A stretch of DNA of 64,000 nt from Corynebacterium marambiense (GTDB lineage: Bacteria; Actinomycetota; Actinomycetes; Mycobacteriales; Mycobacteriaceae), in the NCBI RefSeq assembly GCF_016342275.1, contig NZ_JAEIOT010000004.1, positions 186,001 through 250,000 on the forward strand. Reading direction: 5' to 3'. The notes under the pieces were generated by a model. It saw only the letters and a list, made by a program, of their open reading frames with translations. It had not been told where the DNA came from and did not search any database. Made by a program: the position numbers and the translations under genes. Every line of letters begins with the position of its first letter. The first letter of the stretch is position 1. Of the stretch, positions 1 through 9,076 are shown piece by piece.

Positions 1-1317
1 TCAGGCGGCGGCCGCAGCCGCAGCCTTCGCCGCTGGGACGAGGGCAGCCTCGATACGTGCGAAGTCATCGTCGGTGAGCGCGGAGGAGACGAACCAGGTC
101 TCGAACACCGACGGGGAGACGAAGACCCCGTTGTCCAGCAGTGCGTGGAAGAACGGCGGGAAGCGGAAGGTGTCGGCGGCCTGCATGTCCGCGAAAGTCC
201 GGCCCTCACCGTCGGCGAAACGGACGGACAGCATGTTTGAGGCACGCTGGATGTGATGGACCACTCCCTCGCGGGTCAGTGCCTCGGACACGAGAGCGTC
301 GAGCCGGTCTGCGTTGGCGTTCACCGTGTCATAGACCTCCGGGGTCGCCAGCCGCAGTGACGCCATCCCCGCGGCCACGGCGACGGGGTTCCCGGAGAGT
401 GTGCCCGCCTGGTAGACGGGCCCACCGGGAGCGAGATGTTCCATGATGTCGCTCCGCCCACCGAAAGCAGCCGCGGGCAGGCCTCCGGAGATGACCTTGC
501 CGAAGGTCGTGAGATCCCCGGCGACCCCGTCGACGCCGTACCAGCCGGAGTAGGAGGTACGGAACCCGGTCATCACTTCATCGATGATCAGGAGCGCACC
601 ATTGTCGTGGGCGATCTTCTTCAGCGCGGCGTTGAAGCCGGGCACCGGGGCGACGGTACCCATGTTTCCGGCTGCGGCCTCGGTGATGATGCAGGCGATC
701 TCACCGGTGTTCTCGACGAAGGCGGCGTGCACGGCGTCCAGGTCGTTGTAGGGCACGACGATCGTGTCCTGAGCGGTCGCCCCGGTGACCCCGGGCGAGT
801 CCGGGAGGGAGTACGTCGCGACACCGGAGCCTGCGGAGACCAGCAGCGAGTCGACGTGCCCGTGGTAGCAGCCGGCGAACTTCAGGACCTTCGGCCGCCC
901 GGTGTATCCGCGCGCCAGACGGACAGCCGACATGGTGGCCTCGGTGCCGGAGTTGACCAGCCGGACCTCATCGACGCTGGTGCGCTCGACGACGAGCTCG
1001 GCGAGTTCAACCTCGGTGGTGGTGGGGGCGCCGTAGCTCAGGCCCCGCGTGGCGGCGTCCTGCACGGCGGCGACGATCTCCGGGTGCGCGTGCCCCATGA
1101 GCATCGGACCCCAGGAACAGAACAGGTCGACGTAGTCGTTACCGTCAACGTCCGTGAGATGACTGCCCTTCGCCGAAGCAATGAAACGGCTCTGCCCGCC
1201 GACCGAACCGAAGGCCCGGACCGGCGAGTTTACTCCACCCGGGGTGAGTGCACGGGCGCGCTCGAACCAGCGTGCAGAGCCGTCGGTGTTCTGGGACGTC
1301 GGAAAGCGTGAAGTCAT
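1..1317 (-). CDS. hemL: Glutamate-1-semialdehyde 2,1-aminomutase
   Basis: This PLP enzyme converts glutamate-1-semialdehyde to 5-aminolevulinate, the second step of the C5 route to heme, in the cytosol. The 438-residue protein has the usual family length. It shows the N-terminal region with the [13 protein letters not shown] motif, the substrate/PLP region with [13 protein letters not shown], the [10 protein letters not shown] segment and the PLP-lysine motif [10 protein letters not shown]. The reading frame stays open upstream, but the ATG at 1317 is preferred because it starts the conserved region and a TACAAT hexamer ends 6 nt before it, suggesting leaderless transcription. The stop codon is exactly at the window edge, so the gene is complete. 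It follows hemE and hemY on the same strand with a 223-bp gap, so it may be transcribed separately. Identification is secure. Confidence 0.97.
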   Translation of the reverse strand: MTSRFPTSQNTDGSARWFERARALTPGGVNSPVRAFGSVGGQSRFIASAKGSHLTDVDGNDYVDLFCSWGPMLMGHAHPEIVAAVQDAATRGLSYGAPTTTEVELAELVVERTSVDEVRLVNSGTEATMSAVRLARGYTGRPKVLKFAGCYHGHVDSLLVSAGSGVATYSLPDSPGVTGATAQDTIVVPYNDLDAVHAAFVENTGEIACIITEAAAGNMGTVAPVPGFNAALKKIAHDNGALLIIDEVMTGFRTSYSGWYGVDGVAGDLTTFGKVISGGLPAAAFGGRSDIMEHLAPGGPVYQAGTLSGNPVAVAAGMASLRLATPEVYDTVNANADRLDALVSEALTREGVVHHIQRASNMLSVRFADGEGRTFADMQAADTFRFPPFFHALLDNGVFVSPSVFETWFVSSALTDDDFARIEAALVPAAKAAAAAAA

Positions 1318-1323
1318 GGGGCC

Positions 1324-1329
1324 ATTGTA
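1324..1329 (-). promoter_or_regulatory. Putative -10 element of hemL (leaderless)
   Basis: On the minus strand TACAAT is followed by 6 nt and then the hemL ATG. This fits the actinobacterial TANNNT -10 box at the spacing expected when the start codon is also the transcription start. It is inferred from sequence only. Confidence 0.55.
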
Positions 1330-1463
1330 GGCGGTGCCGACGCGGGTTCCACGTCCTGTGCGGCACCTCGGGCGGCAGCACGCCATTCCGTACCGGAGAA
1401 CTTGGTTCTTGGTGCCCAACGCCCTGAGCGGTAGCATAATCGGTAACATGACCGGTTCCGCGG

Positions 1464-1479
1464 CCCACCTTCGTGTGGG
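1464..1479. terminator. Weak hairpin between hemY and hemL
   Basis: CCCAC and GTGGG arms enclose a 6-nt loop, with some further pairing outside. It lies about 60 bp beyond the hemY stop. There is no T-run, so a terminator role is only possible. Confidence 0.25.
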
Positions 1480-1540
1480 AGCCCAGGGCCGGTCCTTGTT
1501 TTCACCGATCACGGTGACGATGTGCCCGTGAGCGCACGAG

Positions 1541-2965
1541 CTAACTGGCTTCGACGAGTCTCCGCACCGCCGCCCGGGCTCCGGCGATGATCGCCGGGAC
1601 ACCCACACCGTCAACCCAGGCCCCGGACACCGCAACGGTCGGAATTTCGTCGAGCTCCGCTCGCACGGTGGCGACGGTGGCGAGATGGGTATCGGAGAAC
1701 CGGGGTAGCCCACCCCACCAGTACTGGGTGTAGATCTCGGAGAGACTGGCGGCGCGCCCGTCGAATCCGGTGATGGTCTGCAGGTCGTCGAGGGCGTGAT
1801 CGACGAGTTCATCCTCCTCGATCTTCAGCATGGAATCGTCACCAAAGGTGCCGAAGGAGGCGCGCACGAAGGCCCCTCCCCGTTCACCGATGTGCGGCCA
1901 CTTCTTCGATGAGAAGGTGAACGCCTTGGCGTGCATTCCGGGTTCGTCCGCGGCGATGAGCACCCCGGAATGGTCCGGCAGCCCGTCTGCGGAATCGAAA
2001 CGCATGCCGACGACGACGGAAGACGACAGTTTCACATCCCGGGCAGCGGCCGCAGCGGCCGGGGCGACCTCACGCAGGAGGACGGCGGCGGTGGGGGCGG
2101 GCACGGTGATGAGAACCCGGTCGTAGGCGGTGTCACCGGCGCCGGCGACACGGTACTTTCCCGCGTCGGGCACAACCCCGGAGATGAAGGTATCCAGGTG
2201 GATGTCCGCCCCGGACTGTTCCGCGAGTTCCTCGTAGAGTTCCGCGTACCCGCCACGGAACGCACCGAACACCGGCGTCTTTTCCGGGGTGAGTTTCTCC
2301 TTCGGGGTGAGGGTCTTGCGGGCCTGTTTCTTCTCGTCGAGATTCTTCAAGGCCCGGCTCAGGGTGACGGACTCCCCTGCCTCGGCGAGGGCGTCGAGCT
2401 CCGCGGCGAGCTGCGGCACGGTGGCGCGCAGGCCGAGTTCATCCGCGGGGCAGGAGTACACGCCGCCGAGCAGTGCCGAAACAACGTGATCGACGACATC
2501 ATCACCGAAGCGCTCGCGCACCAACCTGCCGACGCTGGTATCTCCCCCGACCGTCCAGTCGATGCCCGGCGCGTCCCCCTCGGCGTCGATACGTGCCCGG
2601 GTGTCTTCCCCGACGAGGTCCCCGAGGGATGCCGAGGCGGAGGGGATTCCCATCACGGTGTCGTGCGGCAGGGGGTGGAGCCGCCCACCGGAGTAGATCA
2701 TCGACGTGTGCGGCCCGGGGTGCACGATGCGGTCGGCGAGTCCGAGGTCCGTGAAGAAGTCGGTGGCGTCCGCGCGGAACGCGAGGTATGCCTCTGCACC
2801 CATGTCCGTCGGCCCGGCGTCGAAAGCGACGGTGCGCAGTTTGCCGCCGATGCGGTCGGTGGCCTCGAACACGTCGATGTGTGCGTCCGGGGCGAGGGTA
2901 CGGATCTCGCGGGCGGCGGTGAGGCCGGCGAGACCGGCCCCGATGATGGCGTACGAGGTGCTCAC
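1541..2965 (-). CDS. hemY: Protoporphyrinogen/coproporphyrinogen oxidase (HemY/CgoX type)
   Basis: This FAD flavoprotein oxidises the porphyrinogen ring late in heme synthesis. In Gram-positive bacteria the family usually acts on coproporphyrinogen III (CgoX). The 474-residue protein begins with the dinucleotide fold [15 protein letters not shown] and an acidic FAD-ribose segment ([14 protein letters not shown]). It ends with the typical C-terminal FAD motif around [22 protein letters not shown]. The GTG start at 2965 places the Rossmann motif at residue 7, as in relatives. It lies between hemE and hemL, an order typical of corynebacteria, and is 121 bp downstream of hemE. Which porphyrinogen it uses cannot be read from the sequence. 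Confidence 0.95.
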   Translation of the reverse strand: MSTSYAIIGAGLAGLTAAREIRTLAPDAHIDVFEATDRIGGKLRTVAFDAGPTDMGAEAYLAFRADATDFFTDLGLADRIVHPGPHTSMIYSGGRLHPLPHDTVMGIPSASASLGDLVGEDTRARIDAEGDAPGIDWTVGGDTSVGRLVRERFGDDVVDHVVSALLGGVYSCPADELGLRATVPQLAAELDALAEAGESVTLSRALKNLDEKKQARKTLTPKEKLTPEKTPVFGAFRGGYAELYEELAEQSGADIHLDTFISGVVPDAGKYRVAGAGDTAYDRVLITVPAPTAAVLLREVAPAAAAAARDVKLSSSVVVGMRFDSADGLPDHSGVLIAADEPGMHAKAFTFSSKKWPHIGERGGAFVRASFGTFGDDSMLKIEEDELVDHALDDLQTITGFDGRAASLSEIYTQYWWGGLPRFSDTHLATVATVRAELDEIPTVAVSGAWVDGVGVPAIIAGARAAVRRLVEAS

Positions 2966-3086
2966 GGGTTAAACAGTGCTCCTGTGGGAAGGGTGCGTGA
3001 TTGCGGACGGGCGTGGTCCCCGCCCAAGCCTAGTACCCCGGCGCGCACCGGTTCCCGCGGGTCCGGGCAGGTGGGGAATGTAAGTT

Positions 3087-4160
3087 CTACCCGGCGTGGA
3101 TCGCGGCGACGGCGGCAGTGATCGCGTCGGGATCGGTGTCGGGGAGCACACCGTGGCCGAGGTTGAAGATGTGGCCGGTGGCGTCGCCCGCGGCGATCGC
3201 GGCGGCGGCCTCCCCGCGGATGCGGGCGATCTCCTGTTCGACGACCGTCTCTCCGGCGAACAGGAGTGCGGGGTCGAGGTTGCCCTGGAGGACCTTCGTT
3301 CCGCTGGTGGCACGGACCCGGCGGGCCGCCTTGTCGAGGGGCACGCGCCAGTCCACGCCCATGACCTCACTGCCGGCCTCCGCCATGGAGCCGAGAAGCT
3401 CGCCGGTGGTCACACCAAAGTGGATGCGCGGGATCTCGCCAGCGATGCTCGCCAGTATTTCGGTGGAGTACGGCAGAACGTGCTCGCGGTAGTCGCGTTC
3501 GGTGAGGAATCCTGCCCAGGAGTCGAACAACTGCATGGCGTCGATTCCCGCGGTGACCTGGGTGCGGAGGAAGGCGGTGACGGTGGGGACGATGCGGCGC
3601 ATGAGCGCGTGCCAGGTGTCAGGGTCGGCGTGCATCATCGACTTGGTCACCTGGTGGTTTTTGCTGGGCCCGCCCTCGACGAGATAGCTGGCCAGGGTGA
3701 ACGGGGCGCCGACGAACCCGATCAGTGCCTGGGTGTCGGTCAGCTCATCAAGAATGAGATCGATGCCTGCGGCGACGGGTTCGATCTCGTGATCGAGGAT
3801 CGGGAGGGCGTCAACGTCGGCTCGGCTGCGGATCGGGGAGGCAACCACGGGGCCACGACCGGGGACGATCTCGACGTCGACACCGGCCGCTTTGAGAGGG
3901 ACGACGATATCGGAGAAGAGGATCGCCGCATCCACGTCGTGCCTGCGGACGGGTTGCATGGTGATCTCGGCGAGCAAGTCAGGCATGAAACAGGAATCCA
4001 GCATCGCGATACCCTCGCGGACCTTCCGGTACTCCGGGAGGGAGCGCCCGGCCTGCCGCATGAACCACACCGGCGGGCGGGAAGGGGTCCGGCCTGCTGC
4101 GGCATCAAGGAGGGGAGCGTTGTCGAGCGAGCGGCGGGCCGCCGGTGTAGATGCTGTCAT
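3087..4160 (-). CDS. hemE: Uroporphyrinogen decarboxylase
   Basis: HemE removes four acetate carboxyls from uroporphyrinogen III to give coproporphyrinogen III. The 357-residue protein contains the diagnostic motif RPPVWFMRQAGRSLPEYR near the N-terminus (substrate-binding arginines) and the second signature GFVGAPFTLASYLVEGG. It also has the conserved LFDSWAG and the C-terminal IFNLGHGVLP motif. The frame is open further upstream, but the ATG at 4160 is chosen because AGGA lies 8 nt before it; an ATG nine bases upstream overlaps that ribosome site. It is the first gene of hemE-hemY-hemL and is divergent from the malic enzyme gene across a 199-bp gap. The assignment is secure. Confidence 0.96.
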   Translation of the reverse strand: MTASTPAARRSLDNAPLLDAAAGRTPSRPPVWFMRQAGRSLPEYRKVREGIAMLDSCFMPDLLAEITMQPVRRHDVDAAILFSDIVVPLKAAGVDVEIVPGRGPVVASPIRSRADVDALPILDHEIEPVAAGIDLILDELTDTQALIGFVGAPFTLASYLVEGGPSKNHQVTKSMMHADPDTWHALMRRIVPTVTAFLRTQVTAGIDAMQLFDSWAGFLTERDYREHVLPYSTEILASIAGEIPRIHFGVTTGELLGSMAEAGSEVMGVDWRVPLDKAARRVRATSGTKVLQGNLDPALLFAGETVVEQEIARIRGEAAAAIAAGDATGHIFNLGHGVLPDTDPDAITAAVAAIHAG

Positions 4161-4309
4161 GCGTCCCATCCTGCCTGACCCTCTCGCTCGAAGGCCAGAC
4201 GGGCCGGGACCGAAGGCCAGATGAAGGGTCCGGCGCCGGGGCGGAGGTATGAATGCGCTCACACTCCACCCGCGAAATACCCCCCTCCACGCCACCGGGG
4301 GTTTAAATG

Positions 4310-4319
4310 GTGACGTCAC
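4310..4319. promoter_or_regulatory. Perfect 10-bp palindrome in the hemE/malic enzyme divergent promoter region
   Basis: GTGACGTCAC is a perfect palindrome 41 bp upstream of the malic enzyme ATG and 150 bp upstream of hemE. It has the position and symmetry of an operator for a dimeric repressor. The regulator is unknown and a chance occurrence is possible. Confidence 0.3.
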
Positions 4320-4359
4320 GTTTATTTCCCCCGGCAGAGGATCGTAGAGGACCCAACCA

Positions 4360-5526
4360 ATGAGCGACCATCATCCAGCGACACTGACCGACGCCGAGAT
4401 CTTCGCGGCGCACGAGGGCGGCAAGATCGGCACGATGTCCCGTCGGCCCCTGGACAGCGTGCACGACCTGTCCATCGCCTACACCCCCGGCGTGGCCCGG
4501 GTGTGCGAGGCCATCCGGGAGGACCCCGCGCTCTCCCACGACTACACGTGGGCGGGCCGCAACGTGGCGGTGATCTCCGATGGCAGTGCTGTCCTGGGGC
4601 TGGGCGACATCGGCGCGCGGGCAGCGTTACCCGTCATGGAGGGCAAGGCGCAGCTGTTCGGCCGGTTCGCCGGACTCAACGCGGTGCCCATCGTGTTGGA
4701 CACCACGGACGTGGACGAGCTGTTCGCCACGATCGTGGCCCTCGCCCCGTCGTTCGGTGCGATCAACCTCGAGGACATCTCAGCACCCCGCTGCTTCGAG
4801 CTGGAGCGTCGGCTGATCGAGGCGCTCGACATCCCGATCATGCACGATGATCAGCACGGTACGGCGATCGTGATCACGGCGGCGCTGCGGAACGCCTGCG
4901 TCCTCCTCGACAGGAAACTCAGCGATCTGAAGGTGGTGGTCTCAGGAGCCGGCGCCGCCGGAGTCGCCTGCGCGAAGATGCTCATCCACGCCGGCGTCCG
5001 CGATGTGGTCATGCTGGATTCCCGCGGGATCATCCACCCGAACCGCACTCCCCTGAACTCCGTGAAGCAGGAACTCGCGCGTATCACCAATCCGCGTCGT
5101 ATCTCGGGTGGTGTGGCCGAGGCACTCACCGGAGCGGACACCTTTATCGGCTTGTCCCGTGGACACGTCGGCGAGGATGCGCTCAAGCTCATGGCCCCGG
5201 ACCCCATCCTGTTCTCCCTGGCGAACCCCGATCCGGAGATCACCCCGGATCTCGCATACCGCTACGGGGCGATCGTCGCGACCGGGCGCAGCGATCTACC
5301 GAACCAGATCAACAACGTGCTCGCGTTCCCGGGGATCTTCCAGGGGGCGCTGGCCGCCCGAGCCACGGGGATTACCCCGGCGATGAAACTCGCGGCATCA
5401 AGGGCGATCGCGAACATCGCGGCGGAGCATCTCGACCCGGAGTACATCGTCCCCTCGCCGCTCGATGCGCGGGTCGCTCCCGCGGTGAGCACTGCGGTGC
5501 AGTCGGCGGCACTGGCAGAGGGCTAA
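4360..5526 (+). CDS. NAD(P)-dependent malic enzyme
   Basis: This enzyme oxidatively decarboxylates malate to pyruvate. The 388-residue length fits the short bacterial single-domain class that lacks the phosphotransacetylase extension. Visible features are the N-terminal SIAYTPGVARVC motif, the catalytic lysine segment MEGKAQLF, the metal-binding region INLEDISAPRCFELE followed by IPIMHDDQHGTA, and the cofactor fold VVVSGAGAAGVACAKML. The ATG at 4360 follows a GAGGA-like ribosome site. It is the only plus-strand gene inside the hem locus (1-15 kb) and separates hemE from the P-type ATPase homologue. In C. glutamicum, as I recall, malE lies elsewhere, so this placement looks like a lineage-specific rearrangement. 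Cofactor preference cannot be decided by eye. Confidence 0.93.
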   Translation: MSDHHPATLTDAEIFAAHEGGKIGTMSRRPLDSVHDLSIAYTPGVARVCEAIREDPALSHDYTWAGRNVAVISDGSAVLGLGDIGARAALPVMEGKAQLFGRFAGLNAVPIVLDTTDVDELFATIVALAPSFGAINLEDISAPRCFELERRLIEALDIPIMHDDQHGTAIVITAALRNACVLLDRKLSDLKVVVSGAGAAGVACAKMLIHAGVRDVVMLDSRGIIHPNRTPLNSVKQELARITNPRRISGGVAEALTGADTFIGLSRGHVGEDALKLMAPDPILFSLANPDPEITPDLAYRYGAIVATGRSDLPNQINNVLAFPGIFQGALAARATGITPAMKLAASRAIANIAAEHLDPEYIVPSPLDARVAPAVSTAVQSAALAEG

Positions 5527-5564
5527 TCCTCCCTCGGTGCCGGGGTGCTGCGGCGCTCCTCGCG

Positions 5565-8270
5565 CTAGAATTTCCGGACCCGCTGCGAGCGATACTCGAT
5601 GATGAGCGATGAGGCGACCATGAGGACGGTCGCCGCCATCGGGTGCAGGACGCCTGCGGCGGCGGCAGCCATCGCGACCCCGTTGTAGGTCCAGGCGAGA
5701 ATGATGTTGCGGTCCGCGAGCGCCGATACCCGGCGAGACAGGACGATCATCTCGGGCACGGTCTCGACGTCGTCCCGCAGCAGCACGACGTCGGCCTCGT
5801 CATGGTCGAGGTCGTCGGCGGACCCCATCAATACGCCGATGTCCGCGACCCGGAGGCAGCCGAGCACGGAGGTGTCGCCGACCATCACGACGGTCTCGCC
5901 ACGGGCGTGCACGCTGCGCACCGCGATGTCCTTCTTGCCCGGCGCGATACCCGCCAGCACCTTCGAGATTCCGAGGTTGTCGGCGAAACGACGCGCGACG
6001 GGATAGGTGTCCCGGGTCAGCATCATCGTCTCCAGGCCGAGGTTCTCCAGCTCCGCGACGGCGTCGATCGCATCGTCCTTGACCTTGTCGTAAAGCGTGA
6101 TGACGCCACGTGCCTTCCCCTTCCAGCTGACGACCAGCGGGGTGCCACCTGCGACGGAGGCGGTCGCGAGGCGACCGTCGAGTTCCGACAGGTCCCGCGG
6201 ACGCCACAGCATGGCGTCGACGGTCCGGAGCTCGAGATTGCCGGCGGAATCGGGCATCGGGATCTCGACCTGGCCGGAGAAGTTTCCGCCGTCGGTGATT
6301 CGGACGTGGTTGACCTCAATCCAGTGCGGGACCTCCTCGCCACCGGCGCCTGCGTCCCGGGCCTCACGGGCGGCGCGGACGAGCGCCTTGGACACCGGGT
6401 GGTCGCTCTCCATCGCGAGAGCACCAGCGACCCGGAGCACCAGTTCGGGATTCTCGCCCATCTCGGTGGTGATGGTCTCCAGCGCCATTTCACCCTTCGC
6501 GAGGGTTCCCACCCGGTTGAAGATGACCGTGGTGACCTCGTCGAGTTCCCGTATGGTCTCGGCGTTGCGCATGAGGACACCGCGACGGGCGGAGGTCTCG
6601 ATGCCCAGCCGCATGGCGATCGGTGTGGATAGGGCCAGTCCGACTGGGCCGACGCAGGCGAGCATGGCGAGACCAGTGGCGAACGCGGCATTGAGGTTGC
6701 CGCTGATTAACCACCAGAGGAAGAAGTCGAGGGTCGCGAGGCTGAGTGCCCACGGCACGAGCAGCGACGCGGAGCGGGTGGCCAGCTGCGCGGAGCGGTT
6801 CTGGTACTGGGAGGCCTCCGCGATCCACCGGTGCATGCTCGCCAGGCGGGTCCGTGATCCGGTGCGCTGGACGCGGATCTTCAGCGGCCCGCCGAGGTTC
6901 ATTCCTCCGGCGTGGACGTCACTGTTGACCTTGACGTCGAGGGTTTCCCGGCCGCCGCCGATCAGACCGGGGACGATGGTAGAGGCGCCGCCGATGACCC
7001 GCCCGTCGGCGGGGATGACCTTGCCGGTGGGAACGATGATGTCATCGCCGACGCGGATCTCCTGCAGCGGGATCGTCTTCTTCACCGGTTTGCCGCTGCG
7101 CGCGTTCTTCCGCACCACGGTCACCTCGGACACCGTGGACTCGATGTTCTGTCCCTCCTCGTCGAGGAGGGAGTTCCTGCCGGAGCGGGTGGCCAGCCGC
7201 CCCGCTAGGAGCAACACTGTCGATCCGCAGGCAACGTCGAGGAAAAGCTCGCCGGAGGAGAAGATCGAGTGGTTGACGGCGAGCCATTCGGGGGATGATG
7301 TCCACCCGACATCGCCTGCCTTCGTGAACGTCAGCATCATGATCGACCACAGGTAGGCGGAGATGATCGCCACCGAGCTGGCGGCGTCCAGGGCTGACAT
7401 ACCCCGACGCAGGCCTGCGGCCGTCGCCCGGTGGAAAGGCCACGCACCCCAGAGGACCACCGGGGTCGCGAGGGCGAGACACACCCACTGCCAGTAGTCG
7501 AACTGAAGGTCGCGGAAGTAGTTCATCACCAGGACGGGAATGGTCAGCGCGAGGCTGACGAGGAACCGGAGCGGCGTGAGTAGTGCCCGGGCGGTGAAGA
7601 GCACGTCGGTGGGCTCCGCTTCCCGCGGCAGGGTCCGGACATCCGATCGTAGGCGTCCCTTGTCCCGGGAATCCTGTTCCACCTCACGGAGGCTCCGTGG
7701 ACTGGGGCGGCGACCGAGACCCCGGATGGACAACCCCGACCGGGAGTGCCGGTGCTGGGCGAGGCGTTTCCGCCGGTTCGCTATCTCAAGGCGTTCCGCA
7801 CGCCGACGGAGCGAGGATCGGGTCAGATACGCCTTGACCCCCACTTCCGAGAGCCTGCGGATCAGATCCTCTGGGTTGACGTCGTCCGGTACGGTCACCC
7901 ACGCCGTCGACGTCGGATAGATCACGCTCGCGCGGACACCTTCAACATCGTTGAGGGCACGCTGGATCTCGGTGACGTGCACCGCGGACTTCACGCCATC
8001 GAGTTCGAGGGCGAAGGAGGTCCACCCACCGCCGGACCGACGTGCGAGCCGTAGCTGGAGCGACTCATCCCCGTTACGGGTACCCAGGCCGGCCTTGCGG
8101 GCGGCTTCCTTCGCGTCGGCGATCGCCTCGGCGACCTGACGCTCCGATTCCCTCAGTTCCTCCGGGGTGCTGTCCTGGACGAAGACCTCAGGAATCGGGT
8201 TGTCGGTGTTCGTGCGGTCATCCTTTTTCGGCGTCACGGTTTTTCCTGGTGTCGGTCGGAAGATGGACAC
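5565..8270 (-). CDS. Degenerate heavy-metal P-type ATPase homologue (probable pseudo-ATPase) in the heme cluster
   Basis: This 901-residue protein has the fold plan of a P1B ATPase but not its catalytic residues. An N-terminal HMA-like domain (about residues 80-150) lacks the CxxC metal site and is followed by an Arg-rich linker. The transmembrane segments lie around 230-360, 500-545 and 850-895. The phosphorylation motif DKTGT reads NRVGT (Asn585 in place of Asp). The membrane CPC motif reads CVGP (539-542), the actuator TGES region reads GGGRE (438-442), TGD reads TRD (752-754) and GDGxND reads GDTSVL (798-803). The HP motif survives (SDHPVSKAL). The frame is intact over 2.7 kb, so it is not a decayed pseudogene. 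The GTG start at 8270 is the earliest good start. It lies downstream of hemB and a small membrane protein on the same strand. ATP-driven transport seems unlikely; its function is unknown. Confidence 0.85.
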   Translation of the reverse strand: MSIFRPTPGKTVTPKKDDRTNTDNPIPEVFVQDSTPEELRESERQVAEAIADAKEAARKAGLGTRNGDESLQLRLARRSGGGWTSFALELDGVKSAVHVTEIQRALNDVEGVRASVIYPTSTAWVTVPDDVNPEDLIRRLSEVGVKAYLTRSSLRRRAERLEIANRRKRLAQHRHSRSGLSIRGLGRRPSPRSLREVEQDSRDKGRLRSDVRTLPREAEPTDVLFTARALLTPLRFLVSLALTIPVLVMNYFRDLQFDYWQWVCLALATPVVLWGAWPFHRATAAGLRRGMSALDAASSVAIISAYLWSIMMLTFTKAGDVGWTSSPEWLAVNHSIFSSGELFLDVACGSTVLLLAGRLATRSGRNSLLDEEGQNIESTVSEVTVVRKNARSGKPVKKTIPLQEIRVGDDIIVPTGKVIPADGRVIGGASTIVPGLIGGGRETLDVKVNSDVHAGGMNLGGPLKIRVQRTGSRTRLASMHRWIAEASQYQNRSAQLATRSASLLVPWALSLATLDFFLWWLISGNLNAAFATGLAMLACVGPVGLALSTPIAMRLGIETSARRGVLMRNAETIRELDEVTTVIFNRVGTLAKGEMALETITTEMGENPELVLRVAGALAMESDHPVSKALVRAAREARDAGAGGEEVPHWIEVNHVRITDGGNFSGQVEIPMPDSAGNLELRTVDAMLWRPRDLSELDGRLATASVAGGTPLVVSWKGKARGVITLYDKVKDDAIDAVAELENLGLETMMLTRDTYPVARRFADNLGISKVLAGIAPGKKDIAVRSVHARGETVVMVGDTSVLGCLRVADIGVLMGSADDLDHDEADVVLLRDDVETVPEMIVLSRRVSALADRNIILAWTYNGVAMAAAAAGVLHPMAATVLMVASSLIIEYRSQRVRKF

Positions 8271-8345
8271 ACCCGGCGCACCGGGTGGAACGGTCCTCGG
8301 TTCTCGAATCTACCCGGATCAGAGCACCGATCACGGGTTTTCCGG

Positions 8346-8894
8346 TCACTTCCCCGGGGTGCCCGCGGCCTTCCCGCCACCGGTGTCCTTCTCCTGCCAC
8401 TCGACGGCATCGGGGCGGCGGCTGAGGATCAGCCCGAGGACACCGGCGATGGCGGCGAGGATCTGCAGGCTTCCGTCGATGAGGTAGAGTGCCGTCGGCA
8501 CGGCGGTACCGGCGGGGGTCGCGGTGAATACGACCACGGCACGGATAGCGAAGTAAACGCTGAAGAACACCAGCAGGGTCCGCAACCACCTCCAGCCACT
8601 GTTCCGGGCGTAGCCGTACACAGCAAATCCGAGGAAGACCATGATGCCGATCCCCAGCACGCCGGCCATGATGATCGCGACGGTGATCACCGCGTCGACG
8701 GGGACCGCACCGGTATCACCGAAGTCCGCGTTGGCCTTGACCTCGGAGGGATCGATAAGGCTGATCGCCACGTTGAATACCTGGTGGATGATTTCGAGGA
8801 CCACCATCGCCCACCACAGTTGGACCGCGAGTCGGGCGGATTCCGGGATGGTGGGGGCCGGTTTCTCCTGGGGCCGCCCGGGTTGCTGCGTCAT
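8346..8894 (-). CDS. Conserved four-helix membrane protein next to hemB
   Basis: This is a 182-residue integral membrane protein of unknown function. A short Pro-rich cytosolic N-terminus is followed by hydrophobic segments around residues 25-47, 68-92, 103-122 and 133-158, and a charged tail. No catalytic motif is visible. The ATG at 8894 opens the frame. The gene lies between hemB and the degenerate P-type ATPase on the same strand; from memory, a membrane protein occupies the same slot in other corynebacteria. That suggests a link to tetrapyrrole synthesis or to the ATPase homologue, but this is inference from position only. Confidence 0.8.
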   Translation of the reverse strand: MTQQPGRPQEKPAPTIPESARLAVQLWWAMVVLEIIHQVFNVAISLIDPSEVKANADFGDTGAVPVDAVITVAIIMAGVLGIGIMVFLGFAVYGYARNSGWRWLRTLLVFFSVYFAIRAVVVFTATPAGTAVPTALYLIDGSLQILAAIAGVLGLILSRRPDAVEWQEKDTGGGKAAGTPGK

Positions 8895-8938
8895 ACGGGT
8901 GTCCTGTCGTCGGGAATGTGTGTCCAGCGGATCGCGGT

Positions 8939-8954
8939 GGATACCGGTGTATCC
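8939..8954. repeat. Short inverted repeat between hemB and the membrane protein gene
   Basis: GGATAC and GTATCC arms surround a 4-nt loop in the 182-bp gap downstream of hemB. It may be a weak RNA hairpin or an operator for the following gene. There is no adjoining T-run. Confidence 0.25.
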
Positions 8955-9076
8955 GTGACTGTCGGTGTCTTCCAGATCTTCCGAAGGTCCGGATTCCCCG
9001 GTGTCCCTGGAAAGTGCTGCTCCCCACGGTAGCTGTGGGCGGAAAGGAGCCGGACGTCGGGGGACGGAGTCCCCGG

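Noticed and set aside
1318-1540. Possible tRNA or small RNA in the hemL-hemY gap
   Set aside because: No cloverleaf or T-loop motif was found. Only a weak hairpin and the hemL promoter are seen.
3096-4178. A 360-codon plus-strand frame
   Set aside because: It is antisense to hemE, whose motifs are unmistakable, and it has no family resemblance.
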